Positions 1 to 8,412 of a stretch of 64,000 nt of DNA are shown one piece after another (within the stretch, counting starts at the first letter, position 1; each line of letters opens with the position of its first letter). The translations under genes were made by a program, and so were the position numbers. This DNA is from Sphingomonas yantingensis (GTDB lineage Bacteria > Pseudomonadota > Alphaproteobacteria > Sphingomonadales > Sphingomonadaceae), in the NCBI RefSeq assembly GCF_014199325.1, contig NZ_JACIJJ010000002.1:620001-684000 (forward strand), read 5' to 3'. A model generated the notes under the pieces. It was not told the origin of the DNA and ran no database searches. It worked only from the letters and a program-made list of their open reading frames with translations.

Positions 1-1
1 C

Positions 2-295
2 GATGTGCTCGCTTACGTGCGTTTTATGCTCAGTCCGCGTTCGCGCTCAACACGGGTTGAGGGCGCAAAGGCAACAGGGCTGTCTGGCTATGAGGCCGAA
101 ATGCGGGAGTTCCTGACCTATATCCTGCAGGCTTACGAAATGCAGGGAATCCAAGAGCTCGCCCCGCACCGGATCAGCGATTTTCTGCAGATTAGGTATG
201 GCGGCACCAATGATGCAAAACGAGCGCTTGGATCGATCCCGCAGATCAGGAGCGCCTTCATCAATATCCAGAGGCACCTCTTTATCCAAGGATAG
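2..295 (+). CDS. Type I restriction HsdR subunit, C-terminal fragment (5' end outside window)
   Basis: The reading frame is open from the window edge to a TAG at 293-295, so only the last ~97 residues are visible. They resemble the C-terminal region of type I restriction R subunits of the EcoEI kind (motifs such as LAYVRFMLSPRSRS, and YGGTNDAKRALG near the end). In that family this domain contacts the HsdM/HsdS complex, while the motor and nuclease domains lie upstream, here outside the window. It is the last gene of its cluster, and the next gene in the same direction is an AAA ATPase, consistent with a defence island. Assignment is from recognition of the tail only. Confidence 0.65.
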   Translation, partial: DVLAYVRFMLSPRSRSTRVEGAKATGLSGYEAEMREFLTYILQAYEMQGIQELAPHRISDFLQIRYGGTNDAKRALGSIPQIRSAFINIQRHLFIQG

Positions 296-511
296 AACGG
301 CTCTTCCTGGGCTGGTTGCTGACTCACAACTTTCGGGAGGTCGATCGAGGAAAGCTGCCACAGCCGGCCTTTGGCCGCGCACGATAGCTTCGGCCAAAGT
401 CAGTCGTCAGCGCCGGCCGATCGACTGCCAGCTCGCGGCCGATGCGGCCCTTGAGACCGATCGAAGCTGACGAATTGCCCAGCGAGCGACGCTGAGGGTT
501 AGGAGGGCCTC

Positions 512-2443
512 GTGTATACTCTCCTCACGAGCTTCGGCCAGCTCCTGGGGAAAGGGCCCCTCCCTGGTCCTTGGTCTTGGATGCCGGATGCTTTCATTCG
601 CCCGACAGGCGAACGCCGGACCTACCTTGCTTTACCAGCTCGTGAAGAGGAACATGGCATAAGGGACTTCGAGGGGGCGCATGTGATCCGCAAGGTATCG
701 CTAATCAATTTCAAGAAATTCAAGAATACCGAGTTCGAGCTCCATCCTGCTGGGCTTTCGTTCTTAGCTGGAGGTAACAACTCCGGGAAGTCGACACTTC
801 TGCAGGCAATGGCCGTCTGGGACTTCTGCCGGACCGTCTTGGAGATGGAGCGAGGCCGAGAGAGCCTCTATCCCGGTTACGGAAGGCAGGGCCTAGGCCT
901 ATCGGATGATGAATTCTCACCACTTGCGTTGCCGAGTCTGAAGCACCTTTGGACGAATCTGACTACTCAGCAGCCAGGTGCAGATGGTTACTCATTATCG
1001 ATTCGCTGCGACTGGACCGACGTGGCGGGTGCAGACAAACATCTGACTTTGGTATTGGCCCTAGCGAATGACCGGCTCTTCTTAAAAGCGTCCAGCACAA
1101 ACCTCGCAGACGGCGATCTGCTGCCTCCCCTGGCTTACCTACCGCCATTCGCAGGCATCAGCAGTCGTGAAAACTACATGTCGGGAGCTGAACGGAGAGC
1201 CATGATCGGTCGCGGACTCGCCGGCGGCGTGATCCGAAACCTGTTGCACGACCTTCACGGGGAGAATGAGAGAAGACGTGCCGAGCTCAAGGAGGGACGG
1301 ACAAAGATCAAAAATTCGGACCTCGAACGCCTTCGGGCCGAGGATCCCTGGGAGGTCCTGCAGCAAACCATGGCGGAAGTTTTCGGTCTTCAGCTTGACG
1401 TGGCGCCCTTCAATGACCTGTATCACACCTACATCAAAGTGAGCACGATCAAGGGCCGATTAGACGGCCGCAAGTTCACGCGCCACAGCGGCTATAAAGC
1501 GCGGGATTTGATGGCGGAGGGAAGTGGGTTTTTGCAGTGGCTGAGCGTGTACGCGCTGGCTGTTTCGCCCTCCGTTCGGACGCTCCTTCTTGATGAGCCG
1601 GATGCGCACCTGCATCCCTCTTTGCAGTCGCAGCTAGTCGAAAAGCTCGAAAGCATCGCTCAACGAAGTGGGAAGCAGGTGTTGCTTGCCACGCACAGCA
1701 CCGAGATCCTGCGGTGGGCCGATCACTCGCAGGTCCTCCGCTTTTCCGGGTCGGGAGCCAAATACCTCCAGGAGGCTGACCAAAAGGTTGGCTTGTTCCT
1801 CGGGCTTGGAAGTGATTATGCGCCAAAGCTCGACCCCCTTAGGCGTGCCCGTCGGCTGCTCATCATTGAGAATCTGAGTGACGCGCGCTTGCTAAAGGCT
1901 TGGGCCAAGCAGCTCGGCACTGCTTGGCCAAAGAACCTGGTAGAGTGGCCTTGGACCGGTGGCAGCGGGGAGCGCAAGCAGCTATTCCTCCAGTTGCAGA
2001 AGGAGATCCCAGAGCTGAAGGCACTTAGCATTCGCGATAGAGACGATCAGGAGCTGAACCAAGTAGATTCTAATTCGCTTTGCGACAAATCCTTCAGCGC
2101 TGCTCACGACAATCTTTTGCTGCGCGTGTGGCGGAGGCGGCACATTGAGAACTACTTGTTGTTGCCGGCCGCCATCGCGCGCGCGAGTGGCCAGCCTGTC
2201 GAAGTTGTTGAGGCTTTGATGGCGGAGCATGCCTTGGTGGTGCCTGAGAACTTTGTCGCTCGTGACGTCGCGTTCGCGATGATTGATGCTCGAGGAAAGG
2301 AAATAACTCAGAAGGGGCATCAATCAATTATGACCGTGTGCGCCGTCTCGCCTTTTCAGATCGCTTCGGCGATGAAGGCGGATGAGATCCCGGAGGATGT
2401 CAGGGAGCTGTTGGCGCAAATAGTCGCCCTGTGTGCGGACTGA
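512..2443 (+). CDS. AAA ATPase with C-terminal TOPRIM/DUF4435-like nuclease half (OLD-like)
   Basis: The 643-residue frame has a P-loop GGNNSGKST near residue 87 and a Walker B stretch LLLDEPDAHLHP near residue 358, the ABC-type ATPase organisation of OLD/RecF-like proteins. The C-terminal third has LLIIENLSDARLL, then a DxD-like RDRDD and RRRHIENYLLL, a layout typical of TOPRIM/DUF4435 nuclease domains fused to AAA ATPases. Such fusions act in phage defence. The GTG at 512 has a strong Shine-Dalgarno (AGGAGGG). An in-frame GTG at 683, just before the usual family start IRKVSLINFKKF, also has a purine-rich leader, so residues 1-57 may not be translated. The catalytic acidic set looks partly degenerate. 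Confidence 0.7.
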   Translation: MYTLLTSFGQLLGKGPLPGPWSWMPDAFIRPTGERRTYLALPAREEEHGIRDFEGAHVIRKVSLINFKKFKNTEFELHPAGLSFLAGGNNSGKSTLLQAMAVWDFCRTVLEMERGRESLYPGYGRQGLGLSDDEFSPLALPSLKHLWTNLTTQQPGADGYSLSIRCDWTDVAGADKHLTLVLALANDRLFLKASSTNLADGDLLPPLAYLPPFAGISSRENYMSGAERRAMIGRGLAGGVIRNLLHDLHGENERRRAELKEGRTKIKNSDLERLRAEDPWEVLQQTMAEVFGLQLDVAPFNDLYHTYIKVSTIKGRLDGRKFTRHSGYKARDLMAEGSGFLQWLSVYALAVSPSVRTLLLDEPDAHLHPSLQSQLVEKLESIAQRSGKQVLLATHSTEILRWADHSQVLRFSGSGAKYLQEADQKVGLFLGLGSDYAPKLDPLRRARRLLIIENLSDARLLKAWAKQLGTAWPKNLVEWPWTGGSGERKQLFLQLQKEIPELKALSIRDRDDQELNQVDSNSLCDKSFSAAHDNLLLRVWRRRHIENYLLLPAAIARASGQPVEVVEALMAEHALVVPENFVARDVAFAMIDARGKEITQKGHQSIMTVCAVSPFQIASAMKADEIPEDVRELLAQIVALCAD

Positions 2444-2727
2444 GGGGCTTTGACGCGGCTACTTGGAACAGTCCTTGGAAAGTCTGACTTGGAGCGGGCC
2501 TCTCGGGCCTGCGTTCGGCCCATCTCCATCGATTGACAAGATCATGAAACGACAGGTTCCGAGATCTCGCCGGGTTACGCTGAACGGCCGAGATGGCGCG
2601 CGCGAATTCGCCCATCTTATATGAAGGCTTTTTCAGCCTTCGGTCCGCTCCGCGCAAACGCCTATTGCGTGCGCTGTCGAGCCTGACCATGATCGCTGCG
2701 CCCCTCGTGAAAGCCGGGGGGCGGGGC

Positions 2728-2850
2728 GTAGGAACCCCAGCCACTAGGCTCGGTCGCGGACGAAAATCCGAGGCCGGGTGGCATGCGCGCATGTCCAGCC
2801 GGTCCGCCGGTAAAGGCGCATGCGCCTGCTCTAGTGGCTAGGTTCCTAAC
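2728..2850. repeat. 123-bp imperfect inverted-repeat element with nested palindromes
   Basis: Two ~20-base arms, 2728-2747 and 2831-2850, are inverted copies sharing AGCCACTAG and the GGAACC block with a few mismatches. Between them lie shorter palindromes such as ATGCGCGCAT and GGCGCATGCGCC. The 2444-3013 gap holds no supportable gene apart from this structure. It could be a folded RNA, a miniature mobile element or a protein-binding array. Confidence 0.5.
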
Positions 2851-3013
2851 ATCCGGCTTCGGCCGCCGCTCCCGAGAGGTACATAGGGGCGGCACGAGGG
2901 TCTAAGCCGAAGGTCGCTCCCCGTTAGGGCGACATCACCGTGCGGCAAACACAACGAAAGTCGGCGCAATCCAGCCCCGGCGCGACGCCGCGCGTCCATC
3001 TAAGGAGAATAGC

Positions 3014-3379
3014 ATGCATCAGCATAACGCCGCGATCGCGGTGATGATTTCGCTCGCCCTTTCGGCTTGCACGAAGCCGGCCGACGTTTCCCGCCCGCTG
3101 AGCGAGGGCGCAGACAAAAACGCCAAGATCGAGGTGAAGGACACCGCAGACGGCTTCACAGTCGACGTCCGTTATTCCCGTTACCAGTTCGTGCCCGAGG
3201 CCGGCCCACTGCTGACAGCCTGCCGCTCGATCGCCACCGGCCGGATCAACGAGGAAGCCAAGCGGCGCGGTCGCGAAATTTTGCCTTTGGACGAACAGCA
3301 GATTCGCGTCTCCACCGGCCGCAACATCGTCAACGCCCGCACTTCCTGTCGCGCCTTCGCGGAGGTTCGTTGGAAATGA
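3014..3379 (+). CDS. Small putative lipoprotein, unknown function
   Basis: A 121-residue protein with a short hydrophobic N-terminus ending in LALSAC, a lipobox with the acceptor Cys at residue 19, so an envelope location is expected. The mature part has several Cys residues and no domain I recognise. ATG at 3014 follows AAGGAG at a good distance. Its stop overlaps the start of the next gene as ATGA (3376-3379), so the two are translationally coupled with the DUF4230 protein. Function is unknown; coupling suggests a shared envelope role. Confidence 0.75.
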   Translation: MHQHNAAIAVMISLALSACTKPADVSRPLSEGADKNAKIEVKDTADGFTVDVRYSRYQFVPEAGPLLTACRSIATGRINEEAKRRGREILPLDEQQIRVSTGRNIVNARTSCRAFAEVRWK

Positions 3380-4002
3380 ACGGCGCCGTCCCGCTCCTGA
3401 TCGTGTCGCACCTCGCCGTGGCGAGCGGGGTGTACGCGTTGACCGACCGACGCCCCGTCGACACCGAAGTGAAAAACGAGGGCTTCTTCCGCGTCGACAC
3501 AACCCGTGTGCTGGCGGCGACCGTCGAAAGCCTGCGCACCGACAACAAACTGGTCGTCTTCAGCTACAAGGGGACTGCGAAGGTCGAGGCGCAACGCACG
3601 CTCTGGTGGATACTCGGTGGCACGCAGGAGCTCAGCGTGCCGGCCGTCGTGCCCTACCACCTCGACCTCTCCAACCTCAGCCTCGGCGACGTCACCTACA
3701 ACGATACGGCGAAGCTGGTCACCGTGCGGCTGCCCAAGGTGACGTTGGGCGACATCGCGTTTCAACCCGAGAACGCCACCACCATCAACGGCGGCATTCT
3801 CAGCTGGAGCGAAGGCCAGGTCGAAGCCCTCGGAAAGCTCAACTATCGCAACGCACGCCGAGCGATGGTCGCGCAGGCCCAACAGCCGGGGTTGCTCGAC
3901 ACCGCCCGCAAGCAGGCCATCACCAACATCCAGAGCTATTTCGAAATCCCGCTCCGCATCGCCGGGCGACCCGACGTGAGGGTCGTCGCGACTTTCCGCT
4001 GA
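3376..4002 (+). CDS. DUF4230-domain protein, membrane-anchored (island copy)
   Basis: A 208-residue protein with an N-terminal hydrophobic segment and a body resembling DUF4230: an LVVFSYKGTAKVEA strand, then VPYHLDLSNLSLGDVTY, then a basic helix-rich C-terminus ending in VRVVATF. The ATG overlaps the upstream stop as ATGA and GGAGG lies ten bases upstream. DUF4230 has no firmly assigned role, but these proteins are usually single-pass envelope proteins. A diverged relative lies on the backbone at 19854-20579, so this one may be an accessory paralogue. An intrinsic terminator follows at 4027-4055. Confidence 0.72.
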   Translation: MNGAVPLLIVSHLAVASGVYALTDRRPVDTEVKNEGFFRVDTTRVLAATVESLRTDNKLVVFSYKGTAKVEAQRTLWWILGGTQELSVPAVVPYHLDLSNLSLGDVTYNDTAKLVTVRLPKVTLGDIAFQPENATTINGGILSWSEGQVEALGKLNYRNARRAMVAQAQQPGLLDTARKQAITNIQSYFEIPLRIAGRPDVRVVATFR

Positions 4003-4026
4003 CTCTGACTCCCCCCTCAACCATTG

Positions 4027-4068
4027 GCCCCGTGGAGCAATCCGCGGGGCTTTTTCTTTGGAGAAAGC
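4027..4068 (+). terminator. Intrinsic terminator overlapping an SD-sequestering hairpin
   Basis: GCCCCG at 4027-4032 pairs with CGGGGC at 4045-4050 and is followed by five T, a standard intrinsic terminator. The T run and the SD of the next gene form a second hairpin, GCTTTTTC (4049-4056) with GAGAAAGC (4061-4068), which buries GGAG. The two stems share 4049-4050, so they are mutually exclusive. Only 17-21 bases separate the terminator from the next ATG, leaving no room for a separate promoter. Confidence 0.6.
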
Positions 4069-4071
4069 ACC

Positions 4072-4455
4072 ATGCTTCTGATCCGCAGCTCGGCCGACAT
4101 GGCGCGGGCGCTTGCGTTCGGCCTTGAGCCGCTGCTTCACAACCTGCTGGCGGAACGCCGCTCGCAACTGCTTCGCGACCTGCCCGGCACCGATCTGAGC
4201 GAGCTCGCTCACTTCATCGTCGCGCTGCCGAGCGATCCCATCCACCTGATCGAGCAAGTGGCGGGCATTCCGCTGGCGACCAACCTCATCGACGGCAGCC
4301 GCTTGGGCGAGCCCGACTTCACGCCGTCCTTTGAGTTCGTTGAGCGCCACAGCGGCTGGATCGAGGCGGGCCTGATCCTCAACGACGACGGCTTCGCGCT
4401 GGTGCTGCTTGTCCCCGACGTCGACTGCGATCTGCGGCGCCTCGTCACCGCCTGA
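4072..4455 (+). CDS. Small protein of unknown function, paralogue of the next gene (copy 1)
   Basis: A 127-residue acidic soluble protein with no signal peptide and no domain I recognise. The N-terminal pattern (MARAL, LEPLL, LLAERR) matches the next gene (MAAAL, LEPRL, LLTARI), and both share a middle block on the pattern G..LGEPDF / G.RYGQPGF followed by RHSGW / RDGW. They are therefore diverged tandem duplicates. The start at 4072 is preceded by GGAGAAAG, which is folded into a hairpin directly behind a terminator. Function is unknown. Confidence 0.7.
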   Translation: MLLIRSSADMARALAFGLEPLLHNLLAERRSQLLRDLPGTDLSELAHFIVALPSDPIHLIEQVAGIPLATNLIDGSRLGEPDFTPSFEFVERHSGWIEAGLILNDDGFALVLLVPDVDCDLRRLVTA

Positions 4456-4474
4456 GTCAACCCCCTGTCCATGC

Positions 4475-4507
4475 AAGCGTCCAGGCACCCGCCTCGGGCG
4501 CTTTTTC
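4475..4507 (+). terminator. Terminator-like hairpin immediately before the copy 2 gene
   Basis: AAGCGTCC (4475-4482) pairs with GGGCGCTT (ending about 4502, one G-U) and is followed by a T run and C. The T run can alternatively pair with GAAAGG of the next SD. The next ATG is only 24 bases on. The layout matches the one at 4027-4068. Confidence 0.5.
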
Positions 4508-4530
4508 TATGCCCGAAAGGAACGACAGCA

Positions 4531-4923
4531 ATGCTGCACTTCTACGATCGCGCCACCATGGCGGCCGCCCTGACGATGGACCTGGAGCCGCGGCTAAAGG
4601 CGCTTCTCACCGCCCGCATCGAGGCGCTGCCGCCCGAGCTGATCGACTGGACCGAATACGTGGTCGTCGAAGAGGGTGACACCGAAGCGGATATCGTCGC
4701 CGCCGTCGGCTTCTCGCCGCTCGTCGAGCCAATCGAGGGCGTGAGGTATGGTCAACCGGGCTTTGAACCGTTCTGGGACCTGCTGATCCAGCGCGACGGC
4801 TGGTCTGAGATGGTCGTCACGTTCGGAAGCACGTTCGCGTGCGTCCTTCTGATTGAGAGGGGGTGCCATGCCCCCCGCCAGCTGGACGAGCTTTGCAGCA
4901 GGTACGGGTCGAGCAACCGCTAA
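4531..4923 (+). CDS. Small protein of unknown function, paralogue of the previous gene (copy 2)
   Basis: A 130-residue acidic protein without signal peptide or recognised domain. It aligns by eye over its whole length with the protein at 4072: the same helical N-terminus, and RYGQPGFEPFWDLL followed by RDGW. ATG at 4531 is chosen because GAAAGGAACG precedes it; the frame is also open further upstream through the hairpin. The 4924-5289 gap behind it has no gene; it is AT-richer than its surroundings and carries a perfect 7-bp hairpin TCAAGCC-GAA-GGCTTGA at 5202-5218. Confidence 0.68.
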   Translation: MLHFYDRATMAAALTMDLEPRLKALLTARIEALPPELIDWTEYVVVEEGDTEADIVAAVGFSPLVEPIEGVRYGQPGFEPFWDLLIQRDGWSEMVVTFGSTFACVLLIERGCHAPRQLDELCSRYGSSNR

Positions 4924-5289
4924 CCCACCCGTCGGCATTGCCCGATCATCTCAAGCTCAAAGTGCCTTAATCAAGGCAGCAGGTTTGCTCCAAGCCAAAA
5001 CGCCTTCCGGCTTAGCCTGCTCACGGACGCTTGTTTAAGCCACATAAATTCAGTTAGTATTTTCCCTCCTTCAAATCGATCGAAGCACATTCAAAATATT
5101 TTTTGCCTTCTTTAAGTGCCTCAAAAAGGAGAATTGCTAAATTGACTCGCGTCAACGCGAAGTCGCCCCTTGAATGAGTTGCGGCCAATCTCCTTCTTAA
5201 CTCAAGCCGAAGGCTTGATGCTCTCGGGTCTGCGCCTCAACCGCGGAAGGGCGGTTTAGGCATTTCGATGCTGAGCTAAGGAGGATCTA

Positions 5290-5658
5290 ATGACCAGCTC
5301 TATTGTTACCCACGTCGAACGTAATGCGCCACATATCATTCGCAGCTTGAAGGACTTTCATCGCCTGCCGTTTGATCTTTCTCGGTTTTCGATCGAAGAT
5401 CTGGTAGTCTTCATGTATGCCTTGATCAGGACCAGTACGCTAGATGCCGATGGCTTATATGAGAAAGTAGTCGAGAATCGCGGAAGTATTAGGCGCGAGA
5501 CCTTCAACTTCATTCTCGATACGTTCGACGGCGACGACCCGCAATTTCACCTTTGGCGATGCGAGATGGGGGAATTTTATATCCCGCTACCTGAGGACAT
5601 GTTTGATATGTCGGAAGAGCGACCCGGTCATCGCCACTATCGCTATGCTGGCGAATAA
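5290..5658 (+). CDS. Hypothetical protein, lower-GC island gene
   Basis: A 122-residue soluble protein beginning MTSSIVTHVERNAPH, with no signal peptide, no membrane segment and no family I recognise. A very strong Shine-Dalgarno (AAGGAGG) sits just upstream of ATG 5290, supporting real translation. Base composition is clearly less GC-rich than the core genes further right, consistent with recent transfer. It lies between the paralogue pair and the RepA-like ATPase, all on the same strand. Confidence 0.65.
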   Translation: MTSSIVTHVERNAPHIIRSLKDFHRLPFDLSRFSIEDLVVFMYALIRTSTLDADGLYEKVVENRGSIRRETFNFILDTFDGDDPQFHLWRCEMGEFYIPLPEDMFDMSEERPGHRHYRYAGE

Positions 5659-5779
5659 CCGATCCCGTCTGGGAGCCGAAAGCTGAAAACTAAATTCTGG
5701 GCCGGCGGCGACGTGCCGCCGCCCCCCCCCCTTTTCCCGACCGCCCCAAGCGCGGTCATTCGATTATCACGAGGTACAT

Positions 5780-6841
5780 ATGTCCAACACCCCGCGCCTG
5801 AAGGCGCCCACTAAGGCGGTAAATCCGTCGATCGCTCGCTTCTCATTGAGGGGCAAAGCCGCCGAGCTCGAAGCAAGGGCGATCGCGGAAGTGCCGCTGC
5901 TGGGCGGCTTCTCCCTGAAAGGCCAAGTTACCGTCCTCGCCGCGCCGCCCAACGCCGGCAAGACGCTCATCACTCTCGCGTCGCTCATCAAGGCTGTTGA
6001 AGACGGGCACGTCGATCCCGAGCGCGTGATCTACGTCAATTCGGACGACACCACCTCCGGGGTCGCCACGAAGGTTCAGCTGCTCGACGAGTATGGCGCT
6101 CACATGGTTGCGGAGGGCTATTTTGGGTTTCGATCGCAGATGCTTTCGGACGTGCTGGAGGAAATGATTGCTGGCGGATCTGCGCACGGTGCTGTCCTCA
6201 TCCTCGACACGCTCAAAAAGTTTACGCAGGTGATGGATAAGGCAGCCACCGTCAGATTCACCCAGGTGATGCGGCGGTTCACGGCGGCCGGCGGGTCGAT
6301 CATCTGCCTGGCTCACACCAACAAGGCGCCCAACGCTTCGGGGCAAAACGTCTTTGCCGGCGTTGCCGACATCCGTGATGACGTCGATGCCATGTACGTC
6401 TTCCAGCCGAAGCCCGATATGGATGGCAAGCGGATCGTTGAACTCGAGAACGTGAAGCGCCGGGGCAACCTTCCTGACAGGCTGCTCTACGCGTACACCG
6501 CTGACCCGGCCATGAGCTACGTCGAGCGCCTCAGCGGCGTGCATATCACCGACGCTTACGCTGGCGGTGATGACGAAGGCCTCGACCCGCTCACGCCTGA
6601 CGAGGAAGTGCTTCAGACGCTCTGCCTGTTTATCCAGCACGGGCCGGATCGTGGAAAGATGGAGCTGGTGAAACTCGCCGCCGAGCAGGCGAAAGTGTCG
6701 AAGATGCGCGTCGCGAGGCTTCTCGAAGCATACACTGGTGATGACCCCAGCCAACACCGATGGAAGCGGGTTGTGAGAGCGCATGGCAAGTTTGCCTACG
6801 TGCCGTTGCAGGACTGCTGCGAGCTCGCGCTCGCCGCCTGA
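5780..6841 (+). CDS. RecA/RepA-like AAA_25 ATPase (replicative-helicase type)
   Basis: A 353-residue protein with Walker A APPNAGKT near residue 55, a Walker B-like GAVLILDTLKKF near residue 137 and SIICLAHTNK further on, the hexameric RepA/DnaB-like ATPase core common on plasmids, phages and integrative elements. A charged C-terminal part (after residue 260) looks like a small winged-helix region. GAGGTA precedes ATG 5780. It sits before the integrase, so it may supply a replication or helicase function for the element; that role is inferred. A C10 tract lies 48 bases upstream of the start. Confidence 0.75.
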   Translation: MSNTPRLKAPTKAVNPSIARFSLRGKAAELEARAIAEVPLLGGFSLKGQVTVLAAPPNAGKTLITLASLIKAVEDGHVDPERVIYVNSDDTTSGVATKVQLLDEYGAHMVAEGYFGFRSQMLSDVLEEMIAGGSAHGAVLILDTLKKFTQVMDKAATVRFTQVMRRFTAAGGSIICLAHTNKAPNASGQNVFAGVADIRDDVDAMYVFQPKPDMDGKRIVELENVKRRGNLPDRLLYAYTADPAMSYVERLSGVHITDAYAGGDDEGLDPLTPDEEVLQTLCLFIQHGPDRGKMELVKLAAEQAKVSKMRVARLLEAYTGDDPSQHRWKRVVRAHGKFAYVPLQDCCELALAA

Positions 6842-7084
6842 ACCCAGATCTTAGCTTTCCAGATTTTACCCCGGTCTGTCGTCAGAGGGCCGGCCGGGGT
6901 CTCCTTGGAAAGCATCGTCTTCTGGCGTTTTCCGAGCCCCCCCGCCTTCGCCCGCCAAACTGCCACGTCTGCCATTTCCAGAAGGCCACGGCTCGCCGCA
7001 GCGCGACCCGGCCCCCTCATCCCGCGCGCCGACCGCCGCCTCCCTCGCGAGGCCCGCTATCGGCCGCAAACAAGGAACACCATC

Positions 7085-8245
7085 ATGCCCAAGCTCAAAC
7101 TCGATCACGCATCGGCCATGTCGGCTGTATGCCTGCCGGGCCGCAAAAAGACCGACTACTGGGACGAGCACATTCGCGGCTTCGTCCTCGAGGTCCGCTC
7201 CACCGGCGGCCGCACCTTCTACCTCCGCTATCAGGACCAGCACGGTCGCCAGCGGCAGCACAAGATTTGCGCATTCGGCGACCTGACGATGGACAAGGTT
7301 CGCAAGGAGGCGCAGCGGCTCCGTTCCGAGGTGGTGCTCGGCGGCGATCCCGCGGCGACCAAGGAGGACGTGAAGGCCGTCCCCACCTACGCCGCACTCG
7401 CGCAGCAACACCTCGATCACGCCAAGACCTATCAGCGCAGCTGGGACACCACAGAAGCGTACCTGCGCCGGCACATCATCCCTCGTTGGGGCAAACTGCG
7501 GTTGACCGAAATACGCCAGCCGGACGTCGCTCGGTGGCTGGCGGAGAAGGGGGACGAGGGTCTCGCGCCCGCGACCGTCGAGAAGATTCGCGTCATCATG
7601 GGCCGATCGTTCGAGCTGGCGAAGCGTTGGGGCATACCGGGGTCGGGTGACAATCCGGTTCGGGGTATTCCGCGCAAACCGATCTCGAACGCGCGCGAAC
7701 GCTTCCTCAACCCCGCCGAAGCCAAGCGACTGATGGCGGCGGTGGAGGCGTCCAGAAACACGCAGCTGCCGCACATTGTGGCACTGCTGCTTCTGACTGG
7801 CGCGCGGGTGTCCGAGCTGCTGCACGCGGAATGGCGTCACATCGACATCGAGCGGCGGGCGTGGCTCATTCCCACGTCGAAAACCGGCAAGCCTCGGCAC
7901 GTCCCGTTGTCTCAGGCGGCGATCGATGTGCTGGCCGCCGTGCCTCGCTTCGCCGGCTGCCCCTACGTGCTGCCCAATCCCGAGACGTTGAAGCCCTTCG
8001 TGTCCATCAAGCACGGCTGGCAGAAGGCCCGGGACGACGCCTACCTGCCGGAGCTGCGCCTCCACGACCTTCGTCATGCGGCAGCGTCTTTTATGATCAA
8101 TGCGGGTGTCGACTTGTTCGCCGTCGGCCGGGTGCTCGGTCACGCCGATCACAAGAGCACGATGCGGTATTCACATCTCGCCAACGACACGCTCCTAGCC
8201 GCGGTGGAAGCCGGGGCGAAGCGAATGGGCGGCAGCACGACCTGA
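7085..8245 (+). CDS. Tyrosine-type site-specific integrase
   Basis: A 386-residue phage-type integrase. It has an N-terminal arm-binding DUF4102-like region (FVLEVRSTGGRTFYLRY), a core-binding domain at about residues 100-190, then a catalytic domain with Arg241 (GARVSELL), Lys266 (TSKTGKPRHVPL), His327/Arg330 (LHDLRHAA), His353 (LGHADHKS) and nucleophile Tyr362 (MRYSHL). All catalytic residues are present, so it should be active. ATG 7085 follows AAGGA; an in-frame extension to 6905 has no family support. Enzymes of this type recombine into tRNA 3' ends, matching the scar at 18920. Its 3' end is repeated in degraded form at 9490 and 12531. Confidence 0.9.
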   Translation: MPKLKLDHASAMSAVCLPGRKKTDYWDEHIRGFVLEVRSTGGRTFYLRYQDQHGRQRQHKICAFGDLTMDKVRKEAQRLRSEVVLGGDPAATKEDVKAVPTYAALAQQHLDHAKTYQRSWDTTEAYLRRHIIPRWGKLRLTEIRQPDVARWLAEKGDEGLAPATVEKIRVIMGRSFELAKRWGIPGSGDNPVRGIPRKPISNARERFLNPAEAKRLMAAVEASRNTQLPHIVALLLLTGARVSELLHAEWRHIDIERRAWLIPTSKTGKPRHVPLSQAAIDVLAAVPRFAGCPYVLPNPETLKPFVSIKHGWQKARDDAYLPELRLHDLRHAAASFMINAGVDLFAVGRVLGHADHKSTMRYSHLANDTLLAAVEAGAKRMGGSTT

Positions 8246-8412
8246 TCCGGAACCCCACCCGTGCGTTGGCTTAGCGGCCGGCGTGCGGGTTGGGGGGTCT
8301 GGCGCAGCCGCCATCTTTTTTGGCCCGACGGTCAACTTATCCTTAGCGTATACTAGGCGTTGCCTGCCGCTTAGACGCCAAATAATATGTTGAATTTCTC
8401 AGGCGTAGCGCA

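Noticed and set aside
2593..2895. Short ORFs on both strands overlapping the inverted repeat (82 and 77 residues)
   Set aside because: No SD, and the sequence is dominated by the hairpin; I treat the region as a structured non-coding element.
3181..4488. 435-residue minus-strand ORF opposite the DUF4230 gene
   Set aside because: GC-rich shadow: the opposite frame carries the DUF4230 motifs, SDs and ATGA coupling; this ORF has low-complexity Arg/Asp/Gln content and no motif.
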